From Takakia lepidozioides (Eukaryota; Streptophyta; Takakiopsida; Takakiales; Takakiaceae), in contig CM060733.1 in the NCBI GenBank assembly GCA_030704615.1, forward strand, positions 24,182,001 to 24,242,000: DNA of 60,000 nucleotides, read 5' to 3'. Under the pieces are notes generated by a model. The model did not search any database. It had not been told where the DNA came from and saw only the letters and a program-made list of their open reading frames with translations. A program made the translations under genes and the position numbers. Shown in pieces: positions 1 through 9,879 of this stretch (position 1 is the first letter of the stretch; each line of letters begins with the position of its first letter).

Positions 1-2
1 GG

Positions 3-650
3 CCTCAGTTTAACGGAATGGTGGAAAGGGTGATTAAGTCCCTCAAGCAGAGCATCACCACCTTGGGAGTTGGAAACGACACTGAGTGGGATCAGAACCT
101 ATACAAAGCCTTGTTTGGTTACAGAATGGGTGTTCATACTTCAACGGGATTCTCACCTTTTCAAGTGCTGACTGGTAGGATTCCAAGACTTGGGATCGAT
201 AACAGGTTGCACTTTCTTACAGCAGCAGTAAATTTTGAGGGATCTGTTGCAGAGGTCACACTGATGATGCAGCAGAAAATCCAGTTCCTATCAGAGATAA
301 AGGCTAAGCTGCGGAAAAATGTGAAGAAAGGGCAGCGTCAGCAGGCAAGGGATTATGAAAGGAGACATCAAGCAGGGCGCAGCTACTGCAAGTTGATAAA
401 GAACAGCAAGGTGATGATGTTGAGGCCTGGAAAGAGGTCTTCCATGACATCTCCATGGGAGGGACCCTATGACTTTTTGGGGTACAAAGATGCAGGAAAA
501 ACCACAAGGACAGGGGAAGCTGCACGCATATGCAGGCTAAGAGATGGGGCAAACAAGGAATGGGTAAGAAGTAGGCGGGATTTGAAACCATTCATACCAC
601 CAGTGGGTGGTCAGCCAGTGAAGGTGGTCAGTGAGGACCCTGACACTTAA
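3..650 (+). CDS. Ty3/gypsy integrase, C-terminal part (runs off the left edge)
   Basis: This is the end of a retrotransposon pol polyprotein. The frame is open from base 3 and opens with PQFNGMVERVIKSLKQ, which is the block around the catalytic Glu of DD35E integrases. The ATG at 18 is therefore internal, not a start. After it come the usual core tail (LFGYRMGVHTSTGFSPFQVL), a lysine/arginine-rich helix and a C-terminal segment with SPWEGPYDF and a final RSRRDLKPF, typical of Ty3/gypsy integrase tails. No chromodomain is obvious. The stop at 648-650 is followed at once by a purine tract and the LTR starting at 671, so this is the 3' end of an element on the + strand. The rest of pol lies outside the window. 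No internal stop is seen, so this copy may be young. Confidence 0.88.
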   Translation, partial: PQFNGMVERVIKSLKQSITTLGVGNDTEWDQNLYKALFGYRMGVHTSTGFSPFQVLTGRIPRLGIDNRLHFLTAAVNFEGSVAEVTLMMQQKIQFLSEIKAKLRKNVKKGQRQQARDYERRHQAGRSYCKLIKNSKVMMLRPGKRSSMTSPWEGPYDFLGYKDAGKTTRTGEAARICRLRDGANKEWVRSRRDLKPFIPPVGGQPVKVVSEDPDT

Positions 651-659
651 AAAGGGAGA
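649..659 (+). promoter_or_regulatory. Polypurine tract of the left-edge element
   Basis: An uninterrupted purine run (AAAAAGGGAGA) sits directly after the pol stop and 11 bp before the LTR start at 671. This is the expected place and composition of the plus-strand primer for reverse transcription. Confidence 0.7.
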
Positions 660-852
660 CACACTACATATGTAGTGTGAATGCAGGGGAGTGACATTAC
701 ATTTTGTCTTACCGTTAAGACCCTACATCACTACAACGGGAGTGCCCGTTGTACAACTGCAGGAGGGATATATCCCTGCATACAGGTAATTTCATGGGCA
801 TACTGTGCTTATGCTTTGCCAGGATAAAAATGGCTAAATCATGACCATGCGT

Positions 853-926
853 ATTTTCATCCGTAGGATGAACGTTTTCATCCGTAGGATGCACGTTTTC
901 ATCCGTAGGATGCACGTTTTCATCCC
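853..926 (+). repeat. 21-bp palindrome-bearing tandem repeat in the LTR
   Basis: Three full units, plus a partial fourth, of a 21-bp repeat (GTTTTCATCCGTAGGATGCAC with small changes). Each unit contains the near-palindrome CATCCGTAGGATG. The opposite LTR has only two full units (around 9650-9700). The position is in U3, upstream of the TATA box. Confidence 0.8.
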
Positions 927-2212
927 AGGTGTTTAACCTAGAAACGCGGGTTGAGGAAAACGAAGAGGAAGATGACGGGCAACTCTTAGCAGCTGCTGCA
1001 AGCAGTGGGGTTGTCAGGGTCGTCTGTTTTTGGGAGGTTGTACCTACGCTATGGGACTCTGCTTGGTTTAGAGAGCAGCATTAAGTGCTTCTGCTTGGTA
1101 TTCTGTGTAAAGGGAAGCGGTGCCGCTTCTCTCGTAGTGATGATCAATTCCTGGAGTAGGAGCATGTAAGAAGAGCGGCGCACCACCGCTGTCGCCATTG
1201 CCTTGAAGAAAACAGTTATGGGCAGATGAGCAAGCAAGGAAAACGGCCAGCTGCCGGAAGCACAAGGAAGTGAGTTGTGGGCACAATCAATGGAGGGGAT
1301 GAGGCATGTGAAGTGCTGGCTGGATGGCAACTCAGGTTATCTGTAATCAAAGCTTATAGCTGCTTTTGTGTCTTCTTTGCTATAGGACCATGTCAATTCT
1401 TAGGGAAGAATTGCACGCATAGAAGGATAGAGTATTTAGTTGGCAAGCCACAGGATGTTCCATAGGATGAAGAGGAGCCATCATGGCATGATAAATACTG
1501 GAATCAAGACAAGGAGAATAGGTTGAAGTGGCTGCTGACAGGCGATGGTGAGGTGCCATCTTGGCAGGCAGATCCACCGCTTCGCTGGAGGATAAAACAG
1601 ATAAGTTCGTAGACTGTTGGCTTCGGTTTTTGGGGGTAGTGACTTAGAAATCGTTTTGGTGTGGATTTAGGACTGGCTCTTGGTAGAGGAGAAGGAGGTA
1701 GAGACATGTGATAGAGGAAAAGGTTTTGGAAATGGAATGGAGACTCTGGACTTCAAACCAGGATAGGGAAAGGATGGATGCACCTGATGTTATAGTGTCA
1801 GTAGGAGAAATGAGTGGGGGGAGAGATTGCTTGTCACTGAATCAGAATGGTCACTGTTTGTCTTCATTCTTGTTCTTTGTTTCAGTGTTATAAACCTGCA
1901 CACAATGCTGCCCTGGGTATTGATACACTGGAACCAATGTAGACCTAGCTTGGCTGATTGAAAACACCAGTGAGGGTTAGTTAGAACTGTTGAAAACAGA
2001 GAAAGGATAATGTGGATGGGGAAGCAATACGGACATTGATTTGGTTTTGGAACTGATTTCCAGTATGGTCTCAGGGTATGAACAACTGAGGTTCACAGTT
2101 GAAGGGAGAAGAGGGCTGTTGGGGTATTTGGTTGAAACTTGTAGAAAGGCTGAGAGCTGTTTGGGCAATGGCTTCTTTTGGAAAAAGGTAGTGTGAAGGG
2201 TTGGACATTGGC

Positions 2213-2214
<2 letters not shown>

Positions 2215-2308
<94 letters not shown>
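2215..2308 (+). repeat. (GA)47 microsatellite in the LTR
   Basis: A pure GA dinucleotide run of 94 bp. The homologous run in the other LTR (8314-8357, read as TC on +) has about 22 repeats. Translation of this tract gives the spurious Ser-Leu repeats of the antisense ORF. Confidence 0.95.
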
Positions 2309-2309
<1 letters not shown>

Positions 2310-3000
2310 ATGAATGGGATGGTTATGCCTTGTGTGACCGAGGATGATTTCAAGGCTGGGTGCACTGGATGCCTAGCTGAGTTGTTCATTGCATTGCATG
2401 GTAGATATGCTGCTGTTGAAGAAGTGAGGAACCTGTAGACCAAGATTAGAGAGAGAGAGAAAAGGATTTGGGAAGGGAGAGAGCTGCTCAGTAAAAGGGG
2501 TTGATGGGGATGGCCAATTTGGGGAGATGAGATGAAGAAAAATGAACCCTGAAAGAGACCAGTGGCCCTGCAGTTCATGGCAGATCTGAGCTGCCTCCCT
2601 CTAAATCTGTGTCACCATTACAAAGGGGGCTTCCGACGTGTCACTGCTCAAGGGAGCTTCACATTAAGGGTCGTGTTCAGCGCTGTCATAGGGCTGGTTG
2701 CATCACAGAAAAGATCATGGCAGCACTGGTGGCGCTGTGATCATAGGGCAAGGCTGTTGTATAAAAGTAGAATCAAGAGCAAGAACAATTCAAAAACTCC
2801 CCATCCATGTCTTCTCTTCCGCTGCGGCGTGGATGAGGATTGCATGAACTCTGATCATGAACGAACTAAGGGAAACCCACAGCCATGTGAAGATGGTTGG
2901 ATCACTAGAGCGCTCCTTCCTTTGCTTTAACTTCAACTGGGGAGGAGTACAGATTGGAATCACCCAGAAGGGGATTCACGCCCCTTCTTTTCACACTACA

Positions 3001-3581
3001 CCACCATCGAATATGGAAAGCTTCACGTTTTCGTCGTCCACACCAATGCGAATGTCCCCATACAATGGAGAAGATGAGCACACTCCTTCAGGAGTATAAG
3101 TCTCTCCGATGGAGTCCACCCACGTCCACTGGCAGCAGTTCCCTTGCAACAGCATAGCAGTGCGCATTCTTCTGCATGGGTGCCCGTCGTAGCTGGGAAA
3201 ATCGGAATCAAGGATGCGCACGAGCCACGGACTCCTCAGACCAAGATCGTCACCCCGCTCGAAGGCGTACTGGCCTGGGAGATACTCAAAAGCGGACAAT
3301 GTTTCCACATTCAAACCAGTATCTTCTGTGTAATCTGTGTACCAGATAACAATGTCTCCCGATGTGGCCGAATACATTGCATAATCGATGCCTCCATAAG
3401 GGCAGTCGTCCCGGTTCCGGAAGCACGGTATCCTTGCAAAGGAGGACCTGAGGACGTCTTTGATGCCGATGACAATGACCTTGCGGACAGCAACGAAGCC
3501 CTTAGATTTTCGAAATGATGAGAAGCGGAAGAGCAGTGCGGGCTCCAATAATGGAGCATCTGGGTCACAAGTACCCACCAA
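3001..3581 (-). pseudogene. Unrecognised exon-like ORF, partner of the inverted copy at 3971-4150
   Basis: An open frame on - runs straight into the LTR end at 3000, so its 3' part may have been cut off by the LTR insertion. Around 3430-3250 it encodes a block containing CPYGGIDYAMY, SGDIVIWY and FEYLPGQYAFERG. This closely matches the + strand exon at 3971-4150 (DYPYHGHDYAMF, SGDIIVWL, MEYLEGYYRFERG). The protein similarity across two orientations shows the block is or was coding. I do not recognise the family. An AG just before the conserved block (acceptor near 3433) matches the acceptor position in the partner, so this may be a spliced exon. Downstream residues (PWLVRILDSDFPSYDG...) look coding-like but have no partner here. 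Confidence 0.45.
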
Positions 3582-3970
3582 TCATCGTGTAATGTGTTCA
3601 TCACGCCAGTGGTGGATGAATCGATACGAGGTTTAGTTTGAAATCTGCCACCGAAGTCCATCCCCCGGATGGAAATTCGGCGCCGCATTTACATCGAAGG
3701 GGGGATGGACTTCGTCGTCTCGAGTGGCTATAGGCCCACCTGGCACTTACTGCCCATAGTTTGCATGGCAGGGAAGGAAACTGAAACGGCTACATTCATG
3801 GATGAGCCAATCTTCATCCGTGCAGGTTCCTGTCGGGGGGAAATTTAAATGTGCCATGGAGTGTTTGTGAGGAATTGCAGCGTTTGCTTGAATTTCTTCC
3901 AGCCACCGCGCTGCTGCCTCCTCCATCCGGGAGTTGCTGTCATTGAGCGTACTTCGATACTCTTTTTCAG

Positions 3971-4150
3971 GGATGCCGTGCCGCCGAAATCCTGCTGACT
4001 ACCCTTATCATGGCCACGATTATGCTATGTTCAAACCAGAATCAGGAGACATCATTGTCTGGCTCTCTGTTTTCACAGACGCTTCTAGAATCAAGCAGGA
4101 GTCTTTGCGCGCAATGGAGTATCTGGAGGGCTATTACCGCTTTGAGCGAG
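3971..4150 (+). pseudogene. Single exon paralogous to the reverse-strand ORF at 3001-3581
   Basis: The exon is bounded by a good acceptor (TCTTTTTCAG, ending 3970) and a donor (GTGAGG at 4151). It encodes MPCRRNPADYPYHGHDYAMF...SGDIIVWL...MEYLEGYYRFERG, a clear relative of the inverted copy about 500 bp away. Its would-be intron runs into the oppositely oriented exon ending at 4175, so the two cannot both be parts of normal non-overlapping genes. It is best read as a fragment in a rearranged host segment. Function unknown. Confidence 0.4.
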
Positions 4151-4174
4151 GTGAGGGCGAAATCCCATCTTCAC

Positions 4175-5187
4175 CTTGCGGAACCGACCATCTCACCTCC
4201 GTTGGCTCGTCGTCCTCCCTGTCTGCATCGCTCTCATCCGCTGAATCACATATGAACTTTTGCACCCATCTACCTGTCTCAGCTGTTGCCAACTCTTTCC
4301 TTATCCTTCTGTCCTCCCTAGCCCTCTCCAAAATCTGCTCTACTTTACTGGGATTCTCACATCGTCTAATCGCTGTATTTGCGAGTTTAGCTGCATAACT
4401 AGGAAGGGAGTAGTCCTTCACTGGGCTCGTCATGAAGTCGGCCCTCGCAAAGAACGGGACATTCTTCCTGGCAGGAAGTGTAGGCCCTACATGTTTCGAC
4501 CCGGATCCTGGAATCCTGCACATAACAATCACCAACGAGACCAATGAGAACCAGAGTCCGGAAATGCGTTTGACAAAAAATCACCCAGAAGGCTTTGCAA
4601 ACTTACAATGTTTGCACTCACTCGTATTGCGGGTTCTCCTCGGCATCATGTCCACTGTCTCTTCCTCCGACTCCGACGAATCCGAGGAGTCCTTGGCTTC
4701 GATGGGAGCCGGCCTTCACATTCCATTGCAGCCCTTCCAGATGGGATCCCCAGACGGATGTGTCCTCCTCGTAGGCAAAGAGGTGCCGGTCGGAAAACCG
4801 CCAAGCCCACATTGAGGCACCTGTTACAATGCCATCCACACATTATGACATGGCCCTTCAGATGTTGCAAATGAAAGCATAACGAGAGTTTGCAGAATAG
4901 CATACAACAAGATTTTGCATACCTGTCCCACAGATGAGGTCGAGCACTGTGCCCTCCACGTCAGTGCATGTCTCCATAATTGTCTGAATGAAGGCAGGGC
5001 TCCGAGTGCGTGAATACCGCAGGGGTTCAGTTGAAGTGAGGCTATGAGGGAGAAGTTCCGTGGGAACGTTGTTGAACATGACGTCGTAATCGATGGGGTC
5101 GCAGTTCGGGTCAACCAACAATCCCTCCTTCCGGAAAGCAAAGGTGGAGTTCTCCTTCACAAAGTAGTATGCATCGAACTGCTTTGT
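4175..5187 (-). pseudogene. DNA-methylase-like gene fragment (three exons)
   Basis: Three exons join in frame on -: 5187-4923, 4820-4622 and 4515-4175, with introns GTATGC...TAACAG and GTGAGT...GTGCAG. The first exon ends in GTVLDLICGTG, and across the splice the chain continues with ASMWAWRFSDRHLFAYEED. That is an AdoMet-binding motif I followed by a strand ending in acidic residues, as in N4/N6-type DNA methylases with a C-terminal DPF-like motif (here DLICGTG). Upstream, SPAFIQTIMETCT resembles the helix before that motif. A catalytic (D/N/S)PP(Y/W) motif is not visible in the surviving part. The third exon is charged and helical. The 5' side meets retroelement sequence about 15 bp upstream of the first acceptor, so the N-terminal exons are lost or lie beyond an insertion. 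The methylase assignment is by motif only. Confidence 0.5.
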
Positions 5188-5615
5188 CTGCATACACAGT
5201 GGGCTCTATCTACCTTTTCGTTCTCCTCATATCCTCCCATCTCCTCATCTTTATCAGATTCAGAGCTGTCAGAGTCTGGAGATCCTTCCTCCGTGTCCAC
5301 AAACTCTTCCTCGGGCTTTCTTTCTTCTTCCCACAAACCTAGGTACTGTTCATCTGATGTCAGGGTCAAGACATTTCCTACTGACGTAGTGCTTGCATAC
5401 CTTACTCTGCCCTCATCCCCTCTGTGGTAGGCTATTCTGGTGACTGCAGGCTCATTATAATTTATGGTGTGCAAAGGGAAGTGAGCAAAATCCTTTCCTG
5501 GCCCATAGCGTACACGAATCGTTTCAGCTTCGGTGTCAACTACCGCGCGAAACTTTTTGAGAAAGTCCAAGCCCAAAAGCATGTGATACGTATCCGTGTT
5601 TACCACCATAAGCAA
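5157..5615 (-). pseudogene. Retropepsin C-terminal part of the reverse-strand element, truncated
   Basis: This continues the protease of the upstream gag-protease ORF in another frame: TYHMLLGLDFLKKFRAVVD is the second half of a Ty3/gypsy retropepsin, followed by an acidic linker rich in Glu, Asp and Ser. The switch of frame near 5610-5620 indicates a one-base indel. Element homology ends at about 5200, where the frame passes into the intron/exon boundary of the methylase-like gene. No reverse transcriptase, RNase H or integrase follows, so the element is cut off here. Confidence 0.7.
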
Positions 5616-7177
5616 TTGGTCAGTTCTCCTACTTTGACCTTGATGTCCTCAAGTCTGCCCATTGCAGTCTCAAGAGCACCTGAGGCTACTCTGTAATTTA
5701 CATCCTTATCAGTAACAACAGATCCCATCAGACCAAGATCCCTGACTGTACTTGCGGATATTACAGAAAGCATGGCACCGGTGTCAATTTGGCCTAATAC
5801 TTGGTAATCTCCCATTGTAATCATTACATGAAGCGCTTTAACCTTACCAGTATAAGCATACGAGATCGTGGGCTCAGCGTGTGCTGAGTACAAAGGCCTT
5901 GGAACATCCCTTACTATTTCTACACTGTGAGTTGTCTCCTTTTGTTGTACCATTGCCCTTTCCACCACTTTGACCAGCCCCTTTAATTTATCTAACTCTC
6001 CGGGCACAGTCATGATTAGGTCCATGGGAGACAAGGATATTCTCCCATTGTAGAAGTGGTTCAGGATTCTGGATTTAGTACCTCCTTCTATGGCAGCTTT
6101 GAAATTGTTCTTTGGGTAGATCTCACTCTTGGTCTTGCTTGGCTGTTCACTGCTCTCACCATTCCTCTCTGGTGACTCTGTAGGTTCAACAGTAGGACTC
6201 TGGACAGGGATACGCGTCCTTGGAAGTCTGACTTCATTGATACTATTTTGTGACATCAGATCTGTCATTTCTGCGAGTACATCATCCTCATCATCATAGA
6301 ACACATCTACAAAGTTAGTTCCAGGAGTTCCCATCATAGTCTGGTCGAGTTTTCTACTGCACTCACTCTCTGTATGCCCTAGTACCTTGCAAAAGTTGCA
6401 TCTCACACCACACATTTCCGTGGAATGCCCAAACCGGTGACATTTGTCACACTTAGCTTGGGTTCTTCCTTCAGGACAATATGTAGCTATGTGACCTTCT
6501 TTATGACAAACGTTACAAAGGCGCACACGAGGAGGTGTTCTAGATCCAGAGCTTTCTCCTATGACTGGTCCCCTATCAAAGTACTTCTGTAGGGTAGTGT
6601 TTAGCTGATCAAGTCTTCTGTCCACAGGGTTGACAAACACAACTGACTCATCTGTATCATCTCCTTCCAATGGCTCTAGAGGTATTTCCCCCAACTTTCC
6701 CAGGCCCCTCTCAATCTCAATGGCTGTCTCAAGTGCTTCCTCTACATCAGAGAAGCGCCTGCCCAGCATTACTCTTGCTATTTCAGGTCTCAAACCTGCT
6801 GCAAATCTACGCCTCTGTTCCAAATCAGATGCCCCACTTCTTATAAACAACCGGTTCAACCTATCAAAGTATGTCTGAACCCTTTGTCTATTTTCCTGTT
6901 TGATGGTATCCATCCTCAGCCTGATTTCTGCCAAGTCAATGACACCAAACTTGGCTGATATGGCTGCCTTGAAATCTTCCCAGTTGCCTGGTCTAGGGTT
7001 TTGTTTACGGTACCATTCATCAGCCTTGGCTCTCAGGTTGAGCCTTGCTACCTTGAAGGTTTTATCCTCATTTAAATCTCTAACATTTGCCTCCATCTGA
7101 ATCCTTTCCAGCCAGTCATTCACATCCTCACTATTCCTACCATGATAAGGCACATCTATGCTAGTTGGACTGGTCAT
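5600..7177 (-). CDS. Gag-protease polyprotein of a Ty3/gypsy element
   Basis: The 525-residue ORF starts at a good ATG (MTSPTSIDVPYHGRNSED). Residues of about 10-150 form a retrotransposon Gag capsid domain (VNDWLERIQME, WYRKQNPRPGNWEDFKAAI, SAKFG). Three canonical CX2CX4HX4C zinc knuckles follow near 220-275 (CNVCHKEGHIATYC, CDKCHRFGHSTEMC, CNFCKVLGHTESEC). After a charged linker comes the retropepsin active site QIDTGAMLSVIS near residue 465. The frame ends early in the protease by frameshift and continues in the neighbouring frame. Gag binds the RNA genome and assembles the particle; the protease would cleave the polyprotein. Between this ORF and the LTR lie the primer site and a short leader ORF. 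Confidence 0.88.
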   Translation of the reverse strand: MTSPTSIDVPYHGRNSEDVNDWLERIQMEANVRDLNEDKTFKVARLNLRAKADEWYRKQNPRPGNWEDFKAAISAKFGVIDLAEIRLRMDTIKQENRQRVQTYFDRLNRLFIRSGASDLEQRRRFAAGLRPEIARVMLGRRFSDVEEALETAIEIERGLGKLGEIPLEPLEGDDTDESVVFVNPVDRRLDQLNTTLQKYFDRGPVIGESSGSRTPPRVRLCNVCHKEGHIATYCPEGRTQAKCDKCHRFGHSTEMCGVRCNFCKVLGHTESECSRKLDQTMMGTPGTNFVDVFYDDEDDVLAEMTDLMSQNSINEVRLPRTRIPVQSPTVEPTESPERNGESSEQPSKTKSEIYPKNNFKAAIEGGTKSRILNHFYNGRISLSPMDLIMTVPGELDKLKGLVKVVERAMVQQKETTHSVEIVRDVPRPLYSAHAEPTISYAYTGKVKALHVMITMGDYQVLGQIDTGAMLSVISASTVRDLGLMGSVVTDKDVNYRVASGALETAMGRLEDIKVKVGELTNCLWW

Positions 7178-7249
7178 TCTTCTACTCTCTAGTCTGAGTT
7201 CAAACTGGTTTTAACACCTAATTCTGATTCTAATTTTTCTGAAACACCC

Positions 7250-7561
7250 TTAATGCTGACCTCTATACCACTCCCACTGTCCATTTCGCAACATCTCTAC
7301 TCTACCTCCCCATGTCACTTCTCGTGCCATGGTATTTATCTTCTCCCACCTTCCTAACTCTCTTATCCAAAGTACTATGGTTGTTCTTCCACCAGCATGT
7401 ATCACTCTAAGACATAAATCACCATCAGCTATTCTCCAAGCAGGGTTGAAGAAGTACAAACAAGGGTTTGCGTAGGCATTTGGTGAGCGTCGGCTGAAGC
7501 AAATCAGCACATCTCCAATGCTTGGTTCATCAGGAATCAATGTATGGTCTCTGCCTGCCAT
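7250..7561 (-). CDS. Leader ORF between primer-binding site and gag
   Basis: An open frame of 103 codons starts at an ATG at 7561 (MAGRDHTLIPDEPS) and lies between the primer-binding site and the gag start. It contains no stop and has a balanced composition with many aromatic residues (YANPCLYFFNPAW, RNGQWEWYRGQ), unlike random frames nearby. I do not recognise a family. It could be an accessory protein, an upstream ORF controlling gag translation, or the N-terminal portion of gag separated by a frame change. Confidence 0.4.
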   Translation of the reverse strand: MAGRDHTLIPDEPSIGDVLICFSRRSPNAYANPCLYFFNPAWRIADGDLCLRVIHAGGRTTIVLWIRELGRWEKINTMAREVTWGGRVEMLRNGQWEWYRGQH

Positions 7562-7616
7562 CAAACCATCCAACACAAATCAAGATCCCTAGCTAGTAGA
7601 TATCACAATTTAACGA

Positions 7617-7629
7617 GGCTCTGATACCA
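7617..7629 (-). promoter_or_regulatory. Primer-binding site, initiator-Met tRNA
   Basis: On - the sequence directly after the LTR is TGGTATCAGAGCC. This matches the 3' end complement of plant initiator-Met tRNA, the commonest primer of plant LTR retrotransposons. It fixes the element's orientation and the inner LTR edge near 7630. Confidence 0.92.
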
Positions 7630-8310
7630 AAAGAAGGGGCGTGAATCCCCTTCTGGGTGATTCCAATCTGTACTCCTCCCCAGTTGAAGTTAAAGCAAAG
7701 GAAGGAGCGCTCTAGTGATCCAACCATCTTCACATGGCTGTGGGTTTCCCTTAGTTCGTTCATGATCAGAGTTCATGCAATCCTCATCCACGCCGCAGCG
7801 GAAGAGAAGACATGGATGGGGAGTTTTTGAATTGTTCTTGCTCTTGATTCTACTTTTATACAACAGCCTTGCCCTATGATCACAGCGCCACCAGTGCTGC
7901 CATGATCTTTTCTGTGATGCAACCAGCCCTATGACAGCGCTGAACACGACCCTTAATGTGAAGCTCCCTTGAGCAGTGACACGTCGGAAGCCCCCTTTGT
8001 AATGGTGACACAGATTTAGAGGGAGGCAGCTCAGATCTGCCATGAACTGCAGGGCCACTGGTCTCTTTCAGGGTTCATGTTTTCTTCATCTCATCTCCCC
8101 AAATTGGCCATCCCCATCAACCCCTTTTACTGAGCAGCTCTCTCCCTTCCCAAATCCTTTTCTCTCTCTCTCTAATCTTGGTCTACAGGTTCCTCACTTC
8201 TTCAACAGCAGCATATCTACCATGCAATGCAATGAACAACTCAGCTAGGCATCCAGTGCACCCAGCCTTGAAATCATCCTCGGTCACACAAGGCATAACC
8301 ATCCATTCAT

Positions 8311-8359
<49 letters not shown>

Positions 8360-9879
8360 GCCAATGTCCAACCCTTCACACTACCTTTTTCCAAAAGAAG
8401 CCATTGCCCAAACAGCTCTCAGCCTTTCTACAAGTTTCAACCAAATACCCCAACAGCCCTCTTTTCCCTTCAACTGTGAACCTCAGTTGTTCATACCCTG
8501 AGACCATACTGGAAATCAGTTCCAAAACCAAATCAATGTCCGTATTGCTTCCCCATCCACATTATCCTTTCTCTGTTTTCAACAGTTCTAACTAACCCTC
8601 ACTGGTGTTCTCAATCAGCCAAGCTAGGTCTACATTGGTTCCAGTGTATCAATACCCAGGGCAGCATTGTGTGCAGGTTTATAACACTGAAACAAAGAAC
8701 AAGAATGAAGACAAACAGTGACCATTCTGATTCAGTGACAAGCAATCTCTCCCCCCACTCATTTCTCCTACTGACACTATAACATCAGGTGCATCCATCC
8801 TTTCCCTATCCTGGTTTGAAGTCCAGAGTCTCCATTCCATTTCCAAAACCTTTTCCTCTATCACATGTCTCTACCTCCTTCTCCTCTACCAAGAGCCAGT
8901 CCTAAATCCACACCAAAACGATTTCTAAGTCACTACCCCCAAAAACCGAAGCCAACAGTCTACGAACTTATCTGTTTTATCCTCCAGCGAAGCGGTGGAT
9001 CTGCCTGCCAAGATGGCACCTCACCATCGCCTGTCAGCAGCCACTTCAACCTATTCTCCTTGTCTTGATTCCAGTATTTATCATGCCATGATGGCTCCTC
9101 TTCATCCTATGGAACATCCTGTGGCTTGCCAACTAAATACTCTATCCTTCTATGCGTGCAATTCTTCCCTAAGAATTGACATGGTCCTATAGCAAGAAGA
9201 CACAAAAGCAGCTATAAGCTTTGATTACAGATAACCTGAGTTGCCATCCAGCCAGCACTTCACATGCCTCATCCCCTCCATTGATTGTGCCCACAACTCA
9301 CTTCCTTGTGCTTCCGGCAGCTGGCCGTTTTCCTTGCTTGCTCATCTGCCCATAACTGTTTTCTTCAAGGCAATGGCGACAGCGGTGGTGCGCCGCTCTT
9401 CTTACATGCTCCTACTCCAGGAATTGATCATCACTACGAGAGAAGCGGCACCGCTTCCCTTTACGCAGAATACCAAGCAGAAGCACTTAATGCTGCTCTC
9501 TAAACCAAGCAGAGTCCCATAGCGTAGGTACAACCTCCCAAAAACAGACGACCCTGACAACCCCACTGCTCGCAGCAGCTGCTAAGAGTTGCCCGTCATC
9601 TTCCTCTTCGTTTTCCTCAACCCGCGTTTCTAGGTTAAACACCTGGGATGAAAACGTGCATCCTACGGATGAAAACGTTCATCCTACGGATGAAAATACG
9701 CATGGTCATGACTTAGCCATTTTTATCTTGGTAAAGCATAAGCACAGTATGCCCATGAAATTACCTGTATGCAGGGATATATCCCTCCTGCAGTTGTACA
9801 ACGGGCACTCCCGTTGTAGTGATGCAGGGTCTTAACGGTAAGACAAAATGTAATGTCACTCCCCTGCATTCACACTACA
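7630..9879 (-). mobile_element. 2.25-kb LTR (5' LTR of the reverse-strand Ty3/gypsy element)
   Basis: This is the inverted, near-identical copy of the LTR at 671-3000. On - it starts TGTAGTGTGAA at 9879 and ends beside the primer site, lacking about 10 terminal bases (CACACTACA end) relative to the other copy. The 80-bp length difference is almost fully explained by the GA run (22 versus 47 repeats), one 21-bp repeat unit and this missing end, with only scattered substitutions elsewhere. The TATAAAAG promoter element lies at 7853-7860 (read on -). Confidence 0.88.

Larger units (their letters stand above)
671..3000 (+). mobile_element. 2.33-kb LTR (3' LTR of the left-edge Ty3/gypsy element)
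   Basis: The LTR begins TGTAGTGTGAA and ends TTCACACTACA, an 11-bp terminal inverted repeat of TG...CA type. It follows integrase and polypurine tract, so it is a 3' LTR. A near-identical copy lies in reverse orientation at 7630-9879. The likely promoter is TATAAAAG at 2760-2767, which leaves about 200 bp of R-U5. ORFs of up to about 160 codons inside the LTR are mirrored in the other copy and look like chance frames, one of them inflated by the GA repeat. At 2330 bp it is long for a plant Ty3/gypsy LTR. Confidence 0.88.

Noticed and set aside
1708-1893. Several short ORFs found identically in both LTRs (for example 1708-1893 and 8679-8864)
   Set aside because: Identity only reflects that both LTRs are recent copies; there is no domain and no sign of coding constraint.
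2093-2578. 161-codon antisense ORF in the LTR with a long Ser-Leu run
   Set aside because: The open frame is created by the GA microsatellite, whose translation in any frame lacks stops. The partner LTR with a shorter repeat gives a different, shorter frame.
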